Shown: positions 7,756 to 15,055, numbered from the stretch's first letter. The stretch is 31,031 nt of DNA from Candidatus Woesearchaeota archaeon (GCA_014729495.1 WJJV01000124.1:1-31031), one strand, 5' to 3'. Program-made: numbers and translations. Notes: generated by a model not told the origin, from the letters alone.

Positions 7756-8712
7756 TCATCTAGTGCCAGAATCAGACATCTTCTTGGTATACTGCTTCAG
7801 CTTGACTTTAATCTTTCCTTTCAAGCCTATATCAAGATCTAGTTTGTCAACTTCCTTGTCCCAGTCAATGTCAGGCAGTTCTGTCATCGTTCCCTCAAAC
7901 TTCCTGCCTGCTTTTCTGGCCTCTTCCTCAATCTGCTTTGCGAATCTTGAGCCAAAAAGCTTTATTGAAGGGAATTTGGTTATTGCGTCAGCTCCTGCCT
8001 CAAGCAGCTCATGTATCTCCGAAAGCCTGTCAACCCATGAGCCTGCGATGATCTGCAGGTCTGGAAATTCTTTTCTTATGCCTCGTATCCATTTGGTGTA
8101 ATAATCTGTTGCAGGGCCTTTCTTGAATGGTGTTCCCTTGTGAGGATTCAGTGCATAAAAGGTTATCCTGTCAAGATTATGCTTTTTTATGAAATCAACA
8201 AGAAGAGGTATGTCATCTTCTGATTCTCCCAGCCCCATAATGATTGTGATTGCTTTTTTCAGGCCAAACTTTTCTGCTGTTTCCAGCATATCCTCAATAG
8301 GCTCCAAAGGCTTTGAGGGACATACTTTCTTCCGGACATCAAGGTTTATGCATTCAACAGCACCGCAGACCCCTTCAATATCAGGCAAGAATTGTTCAAT
8401 TTCATGTTTTGAGAGCGTTCCAATATTCAGCCACTGCTTCAGGCCGGTGATCTTATGCAACTGTCCTGTAATCTCAGCAATCTCAGGTATTGAATATGAT
8501 TCGTATCCTCCGCTCAGGAACTCTATCCTCCATCCGCATACCTTTGATATTATTGCTTCTGCAAGAATGCTCTCTTTTCTCCTCACTGCTTTCTTTGGGT
8601 CTTTAATGAACGGCTTCTGTATTGACATATAGCAGAATGTGCAGTCCCCTTTTGAACAGTACCATGAGAGGAATATGGCGCGCTCAAACCATGTCTTTGT
8701 TCTCTTCTCCAT
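7756..8712 (-). CDS. Radical SAM protein, biotin-synthase-like, with CX4CX2C cluster motif
   Basis: The frame opens at 8730, but I place the start at the seventh codon (ATG at 8712), giving 318 residues: the first six codons coincide with an 18-base palindrome, and the TATA-like box at 8734-8741 is about 25 bases before 8712 but only about 7 from 8730. The cluster motif is 'WYCSKGDCTFCYM', i.e. CX4CX2C (Cys19, 24, 27 from the chosen start) rather than the usual CX3CX2C. Downstream are 'FLSGGYESY' (SAM-binding GGE-like), 'CPSKPLEPIEDMLETA', 'IIMGLGESEDD' and 'FYALNPHKGTPF', all in the style of biotin synthase/PylB relatives. A Lys-rich end (about 60 residues) follows. It should generate a 5'-deoxyadenosyl radical at a 4Fe-4S cluster; its substrate is unknown. 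Divergent from an MFS transporter with which it shares a promoter region. Confidence 0.85.
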   Translation of the reverse strand: MEKRTKTWFERAIFLSWYCSKGDCTFCYMSIQKPFIKDPKKAVRRKESILAEAIISKVCGWRIEFLSGGYESYSIPEIAEITGQLHKITGLKQWLNIGTLSKHEIEQFLPDIEGVCGAVECINLDVRKKVCPSKPLEPIEDMLETAEKFGLKKAITIIMGLGESEDDIPLLVDFIKKHNLDRITFYALNPHKGTPFKKGPATDYYTKWIRGIRKEFPDLQIIAGSWVDRLSEIHELLEAGADAITKFPSIKLFGSRFAKQIEEEARKAGRKFEGTMTELPDIDWDKEVDKLDLDIGLKGKIKVKLKQYTKKMSDSGTR

Positions 8713-8730
8713 ATGATTGCCTGCAATCAT
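8713..8730. promoter_or_regulatory. Perfect 8+8 palindrome ATGATTGC-N2-GCAATCAT (putative operator)
   Basis: The + strand reads atgattgcctgcaatcat: two 8-base arms with a 2-base spacer. It lies between the TATA-like box (8734-8741) and the chosen radical SAM start (8712), and just upstream of the MFS gene. This is where an archaeal repressor would block polymerase on one side and possibly affect both divergent genes. The symmetry is seen directly; protein binding is inferred. Confidence 0.5.
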
Positions 8731-8733
8731 TAA

Positions 8734-8741
8734 ATTTAAAT
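8734..8741. promoter_or_regulatory. Symmetric TATA-like box ATTTAAAT shared by divergent genes
   Basis: The box is palindromic, so it could serve both directions. It is about 25 bases from the radical SAM ATG at 8712 (leaderless spacing) and about 28 from the MFS ATG at 8766. The MFS gene also has a Shine-Dalgarno (AGGTGA, 8757-8762), which implies a slightly more upstream start of transcription, perhaps from the overlapping TTAAATTT. Confidence 0.45.
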
Positions 8742-8765
8742 AACTTTGCCTTGTTTAGGTGAAGC

Positions 8766-10493
8766 ATGTCTCTCAAGAAGCAATATGAATGGCTGAAGAA
8801 TAAGCTCTATCTTGAAGGAGGGTTCTCTTTTGCAAATTTCACCCTTCTTAACGGCCTTTTTCTTATAGGGTTTGCTCTTGCATTAGGCGCAGACAATCTT
8901 GAGATCGGAATCATCATGGCAATTCCGCTTTTTGCTAATCTTATACAGATAATATCAGCTTTCATACTTGAATTCACAGGAACCAAGAAAAAGACAGCAA
9001 TATACAGCCTTGTTCTCGGAAGGCTTCTCTGGATACCCATAATACTGATAGGCTTGGGCATTTATGAAACCTCACATCCAATCCTGGCTGTGATGGCAGT
9101 ACTGCTGCTTTCCAGCTTCCTTTCAGCCATAGGAAACCTCTCCTTGCTCAGCTGGATGAAGGACCTGGTTCCTATGAGAAAGCTTGCAAGATTCTGGGGA
9201 AAAAGGAATCTTTATGCCACAGCAGGTGGAGCTATTGTTTATCTTACAGGATCATTTGTGATAGATTATTATACTGGCCTTAGGGGTTTTGCTTACATAT
9301 TCACAGCAGCCCTTATACTGGGAATTGCCGGAATTGCGTTCCTCATAAGGATACCTGAGAAGCAGCAGAAGATAAATGCCATAAAACTGGATAAGATGCT
9401 GAGGAGATGGTCTGTGCCTTTCAAAGATCCTGAGTTCAGGCCTCTGCTTTACTTCGGCCTGGCATGGGGTTTTGCCATAAACATAGCATCACCATTCTTC
9501 CTTGTCTACATGATCGATGACCTTGGCCTAAGCTTCATACTCATCTCGCTGTTCGTGCTGGCAGATTATATATCGCGCCTAATCGGCCTGAATCTCTGGG
9601 GGGCGCTGGCTGACAGATATGGCGCACGGCCTGTGCTTGCTGTGTCTGCAACAGTCACAAGCTGCATACCTCTCTCATTCCTTTTCGTCAACAGCGGTAA
9701 TTATTACATAATACTTCCGATATTCATAATAAGCGCATTCTCTTATGCAGCAGTGGATATTGCTGTGGGACAGATACTTTTCAAGTCAGCTCCAAGAAGG
9801 TATGATGCATATTACCTGTCAAGCTTCACATCCTTAACCGGGCTAATATCAGCAATAGGCCCTATCATTGGAGGATACCTGGCAGTATTTGTCAAGGAGA
9901 ACTCAGGAATGGTCCTTCTTGACTTTCTGCCTGCACTGAAATACATCTTTCTTGTGTCATTCATACTGAGAGTGTCATGCATACCCATGATATCAAGGAT
10001 ACATGAGAAGAAGGCAGGAGATGTACAGGACATACTCAGGAGGATGAGGACCCTTAGGATGATGTCATTCTTTGTATCAGTATACAACTTCGCAGAGTAC
10101 GCTTCAAAGATAGTTCTTGTTCCCCAGAAGCAGTTCTTCCTTCTGCAGAGGAATACATTTGAAAAAGCTAAGAAGGATATCTCTTCTGTGATGAACAAGA
10201 TGTCAAAGCTTTCCCTGTTCCTCAAGAGGTCAAAATATCCTGCTCCTGAGAGGATAGAGGATTTCAGGTCTGATCTTGACAGGACTGTAAAACAGCTTGA
10301 CTACATGGAGGGCAGTGATATTCAGAAGACTCCAGAAAGGATAGTGTCCAGGATTGAGAGCTTTGAGAAAAAGGCAGAGAATGCAAGCAAGAGAGAGATA
10401 AAGAAGAGCATTGATCTGCTCAGGAAAGCGCTGGTCTCAGCCCAGGAAAGGCTCAAAAGAACTTATAAGAGAGATATGGAAAAGCCTCAGTAA
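8766..10493 (+). CDS. Major facilitator superfamily transporter with cytoplasmic helical extension
   Basis: 575 residues. Residues about 20-405 hold roughly twelve membrane helices in two six-helix halves; the charged central loop 'RIPEKQQKINAIKLDKMLRRW' is near 195-220, and 'LADYISRLIGLNLWGALADRYGARPVL' is the MFS loop 'G.laDr.G.r' at the start of the second half. Residues about 405-575 are a charged, largely helical cytoplasmic tail ('ERIEDFRSDLDRTVKQLDYMEG', 'FEKKAENASKREIKKSIDLLRKAL') not usual for simple MFS carriers. The AGGTGA Shine-Dalgarno three bases before ATG supports the start. The end overlaps the convergent nucS gene by 7 bases. Substrate cannot be assigned; the divergent pairing with a radical SAM enzyme hints that it moves that enzyme's substrate or product. 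Confidence 0.88.
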   Translation: MSLKKQYEWLKNKLYLEGGFSFANFTLLNGLFLIGFALALGADNLEIGIIMAIPLFANLIQIISAFILEFTGTKKKTAIYSLVLGRLLWIPIILIGLGIYETSHPILAVMAVLLLSSFLSAIGNLSLLSWMKDLVPMRKLARFWGKRNLYATAGGAIVYLTGSFVIDYYTGLRGFAYIFTAALILGIAGIAFLIRIPEKQQKINAIKLDKMLRRWSVPFKDPEFRPLLYFGLAWGFAINIASPFFLVYMIDDLGLSFILISLFVLADYISRLIGLNLWGALADRYGARPVLAVSATVTSCIPLSFLFVNSGNYYIILPIFIISAFSYAAVDIAVGQILFKSAPRRYDAYYLSSFTSLTGLISAIGPIIGGYLAVFVKENSGMVLLDFLPALKYIFLVSFILRVSCIPMISRIHEKKAGDVQDILRRMRTLRMMSFFVSVYNFAEYASKIVLVPQKQFFLLQRNTFEKAKKDISSVMNKMSKLSLFLKRSKYPAPERIEDFRSDLDRTVKQLDYMEGSDIQKTPERIVSRIESFEKKAENASKREIKKSIDLLRKALVSAQERLKRTYKRDMEKPQ

Positions 10494-11236
10494 TCAAACA
10501 GGTTCCTCTGCCTGCTGTTGAATCTCTCCATGTATTTCGGCGGCTCAACCTGCTTATGCTCAAACCCCCAGTCCTCAAGCATCTTCCTTGCATTAGGAGT
10601 TATTCCATTGCTCGCGAGGATTCCTCTAATCTTACTGATGCCTTTTGATTTCTTGATTTTTTCAACATACCTTCTGAGCTGGGTGACATCAGCAAGGCTT
10701 CCCTTGTATCTCTTGCATTCTATGACAACAAGATTTCCTTTCTTGTCATGTGCAAGAACATCCACAAAGCCGTACTTTGTCTGCTCTTCCTGCTTTACAG
10801 GCCTTAGACCATCCTCAATCACATCAGGACTGCACATTATCATTTCAGCCATGTCCCTTTCTGTGCCATTGAGCTGTATCTTCTGACCATCCTCAAGAGC
10901 AGCAGAATGCACAAAGTGCAGCTTATTGATAAGTATCTTCATGGATTCCTTGTTTGAAGAGCTCTCAAGAACAAGAGTGCCTTTGATCCTCTTGCCGGCT
11001 CTTATCTTATGGGAAGCCTCTTTCATGTAGTTTATGGGATTTGATCCTGTGGGCTGGTGCACAAGCAGGGTATTGTCTGCTTTTATCATGATTATCCTGT
11101 CTCCTGCATCAAGATGGCTCTCTGCCCTGCCTGAGTAGCTCACCTCGCAGTTGCAGCCCAGAATGAGAGTCTCTGAATTAGAAAGCGCCTTATTTATATT
11201 CTCCTCAATACCCTGTAATCCCTCTTTTGCCCCCAT
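10487..11236 (-). CDS. nucS: Endonuclease NucS (EndoMS), mismatch-specific
   Basis: 249 residues, the usual length. The N-terminal DNA-binding beta domain has 'SYSGRAES' (Arg37) and 'IKADNTLLVHQPTGSNPINY'. The C-terminal RecB-like nuclease domain has Asp159 in 'YGFVDVLA', Glu173 and Lys175 in 'VVIECKRYKG', and Gln186/Tyr190 in 'QLRRY'. The protein ends in 'QRNLFDY', a PIP-box-like motif (Gln-x-x-Leu-x-x-aromatic) expected to bind the PCNA clamp. Known family members cut both strands at mismatches such as G-T and support non-MutS mismatch repair in archaea and actinobacteria. A TATA-like box about 25 bases before the ATG (11257-11264) suggests a leaderless message. It lies 38 bases downstream of the tRNA-Thr gene and overlaps the convergent MFS gene by 7 bases. 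Confidence 0.95.
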   Translation of the reverse strand: MGAKEGLQGIEENINKALSNSETLILGCNCEVSYSGRAESHLDAGDRIIMIKADNTLLVHQPTGSNPINYMKEASHKIRAGKRIKGTLVLESSSNKESMKILINKLHFVHSAALEDGQKIQLNGTERDMAEMIMCSPDVIEDGLRPVKQEEQTKYGFVDVLAHDKKGNLVVIECKRYKGSLADVTQLRRYVEKIKKSKGISKIRGILASNGITPNARKMLEDWGFEHKQVEPPKYMERFNSRQRNLFDY

Positions 11237-11256
11237 ATGATTATGGTTGACATAGC

Positions 11257-11264
11257 TTTATAAA
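11257..11264 (-). promoter_or_regulatory. TATA box of nucS (TTTATAAA)
   Basis: The symmetric TTTATAAA has its centre 24-25 bases upstream of the nucS ATG, and no Shine-Dalgarno is visible before that ATG. This fits an archaeal leaderless promoter located between tRNA-Thr and nucS. Confidence 0.55.
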
Positions 11265-11274
11265 AAGTTTTTCA

Positions 11275-11384
11275 AGCCCCTGGCCGGATTTGAACCGGCA
11301 ATCTTCTGCTCTCCAGATGCGCAGTCTAGTCAACAACAATCATGCATTACGAGGCAGATGCATTAGCCGTTATGCTACAGGGGC
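11275..11384 (-). tRNA. tRNA-Thr (anticodon CGU) with 37-nt intron
   Basis: The folded gene has acceptor GCCCCTG/CAGGGGC, D stem GCAT/ATGC, anticodon stem TCTGC/GCAGA, and T arm GCCGG-TTCAAAT-CCGGC. After removing 11311-11347 the product is 73 nt with the 7-base anticodon loop CTCGTAA, i.e. anticodon CGU (11349-11351) reading ACG. The loop form CUNGUAA, pairs G1-C72 and C2-G71, and U73 all fit threonine identity in archaea. CCA is not encoded. The intron is at the standard archaeal site 37/38. A TATA-like AATATATT (11403-11410) stands about 23 bases upstream of the mature 5' end. Confidence 0.93.
11311..11347 (-). other. tRNA-Thr intron (37 nt, position 37/38)
   Basis: The intron begins ATGCATG and ends CTGGAG. 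An A on either side makes the exact boundary shift by one base without changing the mature tRNA. Inside, AUGC near the 5' end can pair with GCAU near the 3' end. I could not draw a textbook 3-4-3 bulge-helix-bulge; the junction looks relaxed, with a C-U mismatch in the central helix. Confidence 0.8.
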
Positions 11385-11402
11385 AGGATCTTTGGCCAGC
11401 AT

Positions 11403-11410
11403 AATATATT
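11403..11410 (-). promoter_or_regulatory. TATA-like box for tRNA-Thr (AATATATT)
   Basis: A symmetric AT box has its centre about 23 bases upstream of the mature tRNA 5' end, in the 46-base gap between the zinc-ribbon gene and the tRNA. It fits an archaeal tRNA promoter. Confidence 0.45.
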
Positions 11411-11430
11411 TGTATAAGAAACGGTCAGAA

Positions 11431-11592
11431 TCAGATATTTTTAAGCATTTCCTCTTTTGAGCCATACTTCTTCTGGCATTCAGGGCAGATGAAATGCTTC
11501 TTGCCTTTCTTATCCTTGACATGGGTGCCTAAAAGCTTGTTAAGGAATGTGCTCTCTATCTTAGTATTGCATATGTCGCATTTCTTGGCCAT
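11431..11592 (-). CDS. Small zinc-ribbon protein (53 residues)
   Basis: I read this short frame directly from ATG at 11592 to TGA at 11431. The 53 residues hold two Cys pairs: 'CDIC' at residues 5-8 and 'CPEC' at 36-39, enough for one zinc ribbon, with the basic linker 'HVKDKKGKKHF' between. The ending 'KKYGSKEEMLKNI' is helical. A symmetric TATA-like box (11614-11625) is about 28 bases upstream, so the message may be leaderless. It is divergent from ABCE1 and shares that promoter region. Small one-domain zinc ribbons in archaea often bind nucleic acids or ribosomes; the specific role here is unknown. The regular Cys pairs and a well-placed promoter argue that it is real. Confidence 0.8.
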   Translation of the reverse strand: MAKKCDICNTKIESTFLNKLLGTHVKDKKGKKHFICPECQKKYGSKEEMLKNI

Positions 11593-11613
11593 ATCGTGGC
11601 TCTAAGAGGGTGC

Positions 11614-11625
11614 ATATTTAAATAT
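11614..11625. promoter_or_regulatory. Symmetric TATA box ATATTTAAATAT between zinc-ribbon gene and ABCE1
   Basis: A perfect 12-base palindrome. Its centre is about 28 bases from the zinc-ribbon ATG (leaderless spacing) and about 37 from the ABCE1 ATG, which also has a Shine-Dalgarno (AGGTG, five bases before ATG). It is the only strong TATA candidate in the 64-base gap, so it probably drives both genes. Confidence 0.55.
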
Positions 11626-11656
11626 TTCCTCTCATAAGCCTGGAATAGGTGCATCT

Positions 11657-13417
11657 ATGACCAGAATAGCTGTTATTGAGAAAGAGAAATGCCATCCCAT
11701 GGCCTGCGGAGGCTACCTCTGCATCAGGGTATGCCCTGTCAACAGGACCGGGCAGGACTGCATTGTCAAGGGCGAGGACACCAAAGCAAGCATAAACACA
11801 GAATTCTGCACTGGATGCGGAATCTGCCCTAAGAAATGCCCTTTTGATGCAATCCATATAGTCAATCTTCCAGAGGCCCTGGAAAAGGACCCAATACATA
11901 GATATGGAGAGAACGGCTTCCATCTTTACAGCCTTCCCACTCCAATGTTCGGTAAGGTTGTTGGCGTGCTTGGAGTGAACGGCATAGGAAAGTCAACAGC
12001 GATCAAGATTCTTGCAGGAGTGATGAATCCTAACCTGGGAAAGGAGAAGGAAGATGAAGCTGGTTATGATGAACTCATAAGATACTTCAAGGGAACAGAA
12101 GCCCAGAATTTCTTTGAAAAGGTGAGGGACGGTAAGATAAGGATATCATATAAGCCCCAGCAGGTAGAGCTCATACCAAAGAGCTTCAATGGAAATGTGA
12201 GGGAACTGCTCAGCAAGGTAGATGAGAAAGGAAGCATGGAGGAGATTGCTGATCTTCTTGATCTCAGAGAATTCCTTGAGACTGACATCTCAAAGATATC
12301 AGGAGGAGAGCTGCAGAGGGTTGCGATAGCAGCGACAGTGCTGAAGGATGCCAATATGTATATTTTTGATGAGCCGACATCATTCCTTGACATAAAGCAG
12401 AGGATAAAGGTGAGCAAGTTCATAAGGAAACTCGCAGACGAGGACACAGCAGTGATCGTTGTCGAGCATGATCTTATAATCCTTGACTTCATGGCTGACC
12501 TGGTCAATATAATGTATGGAGAGAAAGGGGCATACGGAATCGTAAGCCTTCCTAAGCCCACTAAAGCAGGCATAAATGTGTTCCTTGAGGGCTATCTGAA
12601 AGAAGACAATATAAGATTCAGAGACAGCCAGATAAAGTTCTCTCCACGACAGGCTGGAAAGGATGTTGAGAAGCCTGCGCTGATATCATGGAAAGGCATA
12701 AGCAAGAGAATGGGGGATTTTCATCTCTCTGCAGAGCAGGGAGAGCTGAAGAAGAGGGATGTCTGCGGAATACTTGGAGAGAACGGCATAGGAAAGACCA
12801 CCTTTGCCAGGATCCTTGCAGGAGTTGTGGAGAAGGATTCAGGAGAGATGGATGATACAATCAAGGTCAGCTACAAGCCCCAGTACCTTGAGTCTGAAAG
12901 TGAAGAGCCTGTGGCATCTTACCTGCAGGATGCTGTTGTGAAGTTCGAGAACCAGCTCATAAGGCCTCTCAATCTCAATAATCTCTTTGACAAGAAGCTC
13001 AGCGAGCTCTCAGGAGGAGAGCTCCAGAAGGTTTCCATAGCAAGATGCCTCTCTCAGGACGCTGACCTGTATCTTCTTGATGAGCCGTCTGCATACCTTG
13101 ATGTAGAGCAGCGCCTTCTGATATCCAAGATAATGAGGGATATAATGGAAGTAAACCTAAAATCATGCCTGGTTGTAGACCATGACCTCCTGTTCATCGA
13201 CTACCTCTCTGATGATATAATAGTATTTGATGGGGAGCCTGCAAAGCATGGAGAGGTCAAAGGACCATTCCCAATGTCAGACGGGATGAACAGCTTCCTG
13301 TCAGGCCTTAACATAACAATGAGGCGCGATGCAGAGAGCAACAGGCCAAGGATAAACAAGCCTGAGTCACAGATGGACAGGAAGCAGAAGTCAGAAGGGA
13401 AACTTTATTACAGCTGA
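11657..13417 (+). CDS. abce1: ABCE1 / RLI, ribosome-recycling ATPase
   Basis: 586 residues, the normal size. The N-terminal iron-sulfur domain (1-70) carries two 4Fe-4S ligand sets: 'CHPMACGGYLCIRVCPV' and 'CTGCGICPKKCPF'. Two nucleotide-binding domains follow. NBD1 has Walker A GVNGIGKST (about 106-114) and signature 'ISGGELQR' (about 214); NBD2 has Walker A GENGIGKTT (about 374) and signature 'LSGGELQ' (about 451). Each NBD has 'DEP(T/S)(S/A)(F/Y)LD'. There are no membrane helices. The protein splits post-termination ribosomes with aRF1/Pelota and is found in archaea and eukaryotes, not bacteria, so it fixes the domain of life here. The last 35 residues are hydrophilic and rich in Arg/Lys. 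It shares a promoter region with a small zinc-ribbon gene and is convergent with the DUF99 gene. Confidence 0.97.
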   Translation: MTRIAVIEKEKCHPMACGGYLCIRVCPVNRTGQDCIVKGEDTKASINTEFCTGCGICPKKCPFDAIHIVNLPEALEKDPIHRYGENGFHLYSLPTPMFGKVVGVLGVNGIGKSTAIKILAGVMNPNLGKEKEDEAGYDELIRYFKGTEAQNFFEKVRDGKIRISYKPQQVELIPKSFNGNVRELLSKVDEKGSMEEIADLLDLREFLETDISKISGGELQRVAIAATVLKDANMYIFDEPTSFLDIKQRIKVSKFIRKLADEDTAVIVVEHDLIILDFMADLVNIMYGEKGAYGIVSLPKPTKAGINVFLEGYLKEDNIRFRDSQIKFSPRQAGKDVEKPALISWKGISKRMGDFHLSAEQGELKKRDVCGILGENGIGKTTFARILAGVVEKDSGEMDDTIKVSYKPQYLESESEEPVASYLQDAVVKFENQLIRPLNLNNLFDKKLSELSGGELQKVSIARCLSQDADLYLLDEPSAYLDVEQRLLISKIMRDIMEVNLKSCLVVDHDLLFIDYLSDDIIVFDGEPAKHGEVKGPFPMSDGMNSFLSGLNITMRRDAESNRPRINKPESQMDRKQKSEGKLYYS

Positions 13418-13443
13418 ACCATAAAGAAGTCTGTTAAATATAT

Positions 13444-14004
13444 TCAGGCACTCCCTCTGCTCTCTCCAAGGGTTATTCCCTGGCCTATGAGATGCGCTAC
13501 TCTTATTGGCTCTGGAATAAATGAATGAGTGCATGTGAGCTTAAGAAGCTCCTGGACTTTCTCCCCATTAATTCCTTTATACTGCACATATATCTTTCCC
13601 ATCTTAACAGGTTCTCCTGCCTTCTCAAGCAGAGCTATCTTCTTCTCCATGCCCAGCTTCCTCAGTGTCAGATGTATCTTCTTTAGGTCAGGAAGCCTTC
13701 TTATCACAACAATCACAGGCAGTTTAGTATTCTTGTGCAATGATTCTATGTCAATGATATTGAACCCTCCTACTGCGATTCCATCAATGAAAACTGCCTG
13801 GATCTGAGGCCTGAACCTGCTCCTGTTTATCATCGCAGCTATCCTGGCTGTTGAATTGGTTCCGTCAACATCAGCCTCTGCTGACATGACTCCATCGATG
13901 AAATTACCTCCCCTGAAGAATGCGCCTATTACTTTCACTTTCTTGTCCCTGAATTTATTGAAAGGACAATCATCTATTCCAAGGATTCTCAGTTCCTTTT
14001 TCAT
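13444..14004 (-). CDS. DUF99 / UPF0215 family protein (endonuclease dU-type)
   Basis: 186 residues, full length for the family. Landmarks are 'LRILGIDDCPF' at the N-terminus, 'VIGAFFRGGNFIDGVMSAEADVDG', 'MINRSRFRPQIQAVFIDGIAVGGFNIIDI' and 'LPVIVVIRRLPD'. The acidic residues in 'GIDD', 'DVDG' and 'FIDGI' are spaced as in the endonuclease V-like fold to which DUF99 belongs. From memory, DUF99 proteins have been reported to cut DNA at deoxyuridine; I rely on that only as a likely role. A Shine-Dalgarno AAGGA is six bases before ATG. The gene starts 19 bases after the stop of a small membrane protein on the same strand, so the two probably form an operon. Convergent with ABCE1. Confidence 0.88.
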   Translation of the reverse strand: MKKELRILGIDDCPFNKFRDKKVKVIGAFFRGGNFIDGVMSAEADVDGTNSTARIAAMINRSRFRPQIQAVFIDGIAVGGFNIIDIESLHKNTKLPVIVVIRRLPDLKKIHLTLRKLGMEKKIALLEKAGEPVKMGKIYVQYKGINGEKVQELLKLTCTHSFIPEPIRVAHLIGQGITLGESRGSA

Positions 14005-14023
14005 GCTAAATCCTTTTTCTGGT

Positions 14024-14299
14024 TCACTTGCTTATGTTGAGCTTATTGTATATCCACACTACAATAAATGCTGCTATGAAGCCGTCCAGAAAGCCGTATA
14101 CTGCTCCTGCTATAACCCCAACAAGACCTGTTCCATAGCCTATGTACACATCTCCAAGAAGCGCTACCCAGCTCTCTGCGTATCCAAAGCTTGCTGTGAC
14201 AGCCATCAGAGCGCATACTGCTCCCCATACAATCCCAAGAGCTGTTCCTGCTCTTACAGGCAGAGGCCCTTTTGATCCAGCAGCTTTTTTCTTTGCCAT
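14024..14299 (-). CDS. Small two-helix membrane protein ('archaeal holin-like' family)
   Basis: 91 residues. After the basic start 'AKKKAAGSKG' come two hydrophobic segments rich in Gly/Ala, about 17-40 ('AGTALGIVWGAVCALMAVTA') and 57-85 ('GTGLVGVIAGAVYGFLDGFIAAFIVVWIYN'), joined by 'VYIGYGTG'. The pattern 'GIVWG...GxVYxGYxTGxxGxxxGxxxGFxDGFI' matches small archaeal proteins often labelled bacteriophage holin. Nothing phage-like lies nearby, so that label should not be read as function. A strong Shine-Dalgarno (GAGGTGA, 14304-14310) is four bases before ATG. Probably co-transcribed with the DUF99 gene. Confidence 0.8.
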   Translation of the reverse strand: MAKKKAAGSKGPLPVRAGTALGIVWGAVCALMAVTASFGYAESWVALLGDVYIGYGTGLVGVIAGAVYGFLDGFIAAFIVVWIYNKLNISK

Positions 14300-14316
14300 T
14301 ATCTCACCTCTATAGT

Positions 14317-14333
14317 CTTTATTTTTTAATAAT
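14317..14333 (-). promoter_or_regulatory. AT-rich promoter candidate of the small membrane protein / DUF99 operon
   Basis: On the minus strand this reads ATTATTAAAAAATAAAG, 18-34 bases before the ATG at 14299. The exact TATA position is uncertain; the more upstream part would leave room for the Shine-Dalgarno in the transcript. Confidence 0.3.
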
Positions 14334-14344
14334 CATTGTAATGA

Positions 14345-15055
14345 TCATTCAAAGCGCCTCATGAATGTGAGGAAACCTGTATGCCCGAGCCCTCGGAAAT
14401 CAGGCCTTGCTTTCTTGCCATCAACCACCCACTCACGCTCAATGAGCTCAACTGTCTTCAGAACAACAAATCCTGATGCTTCATTGACTGTTCTCTGGGC
14501 CTGAGTTATATGGGGTGAGTAGCTCACCAGGAAGCCTCCAAGCTTAAGTGCATGTCTTGCATTGTCCAATGCTCTCCAGGGCTCTGGAAGATCCATTGTT
14601 ATCAGGTCAGCATTCCGCTCATCAATCTTTTCATAAGCGCTCTTGTTCTTTACTTTTATGTTCTTCAGGCCGAACATTTCTATGTTCTCTTTTGTTGCCT
14701 TTATGCTCCTTTCATCAACATCATAAGTGACCACTTTCTTTGAGATGTTCGCAAGAGCGCAGGCAAGAGCTCCTGAGCCAGAACCTAAATCAACCACAAC
14801 AGAATCTTTGTTCGCTCCGGTTGTAGAGATTATCAGTCCGATATCTTTTGGTGTTATTATCTGGGCATGCCTCTTGATCTTCCTGAAGATATCGCAGAAC
14901 TTCGGCTCAAGGATTATGACTTCCTCGCCTTTGCTTGTCTTTGCTCTCTTCTTTTTCATGTCCTTCTTTGCCACATAGCCGAACTGTGTGTGAAAATCCC
15001 TGGAAGAATCAGCATAGAATATCTTCCCCTCCCTTGTCATTATGATCCTGTTCAT
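14345..15055 (-). CDS. trmI: tRNA (adenine-N1)-methyltransferase TrmI (m1A57/58)
   Basis: The frame opens earlier at 15094, but I choose ATG at 15055 (236 residues): it overlaps the upstream stop as ATGA, whereas the earlier start would overlap by 43 bases. The N-terminal 70 residues form the family's small beta domain. The Rossmann methyltransferase has SAM-binding 'VVDLGSGSGALAC' (about 87-98), acidic 'TYDVDERS' and 'MDLPEPW' (about 154-160), the family form of the catalytic NPPF-like motif. 'LVSYSPHITQAQ' and 'GHTGFLTFMRR' near the end are typical of TrmI. The enzyme methylates A58 (and A57 in archaea) in the T loop of tRNAs, normally as a tetramer. It is the third gene of a coupled unit behind two giant surface proteins, a striking partner for a housekeeping enzyme. 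Confidence 0.93.
   Translation of the reverse strand: MNRIIMTREGKIFYADSSRDFHTQFGYVAKKDMKKKRAKTSKGEEVIILEPKFCDIFRKIKRHAQIITPKDIGLIISTTGANKDSVVVDLGSGSGALACALANISKKVVTYDVDERSIKATKENIEMFGLKNIKVKNKSAYEKIDERNADLITMDLPEPWRALDNARHALKLGGFLVSYSPHITQAQRTVNEASGFVVLKTVELIEREWVVDGKKARPDFRGLGHTGFLTFMRRFE

Noticed and set aside
13418..13443. Terminator between convergent ABCE1 and DUF99 genes
   Set aside because: The 26-base gap holds no stem-loop or T-run.
14024..14299. Small membrane protein as a phage holin and sign of a prophage
   Set aside because: The protein resembles an archaeal family that carries the holin label, but there is no endolysin, integrase or structural phage gene, and it has a strong Shine-Dalgarno and pairs with a DUF99 gene.
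14332..14345. Inverted repeat ATCATT-gt-AATGAT between the small membrane protein and trmI
   Set aside because: Only six bases per arm in AT-rich DNA and at the very end of trmI; chance cannot be excluded.
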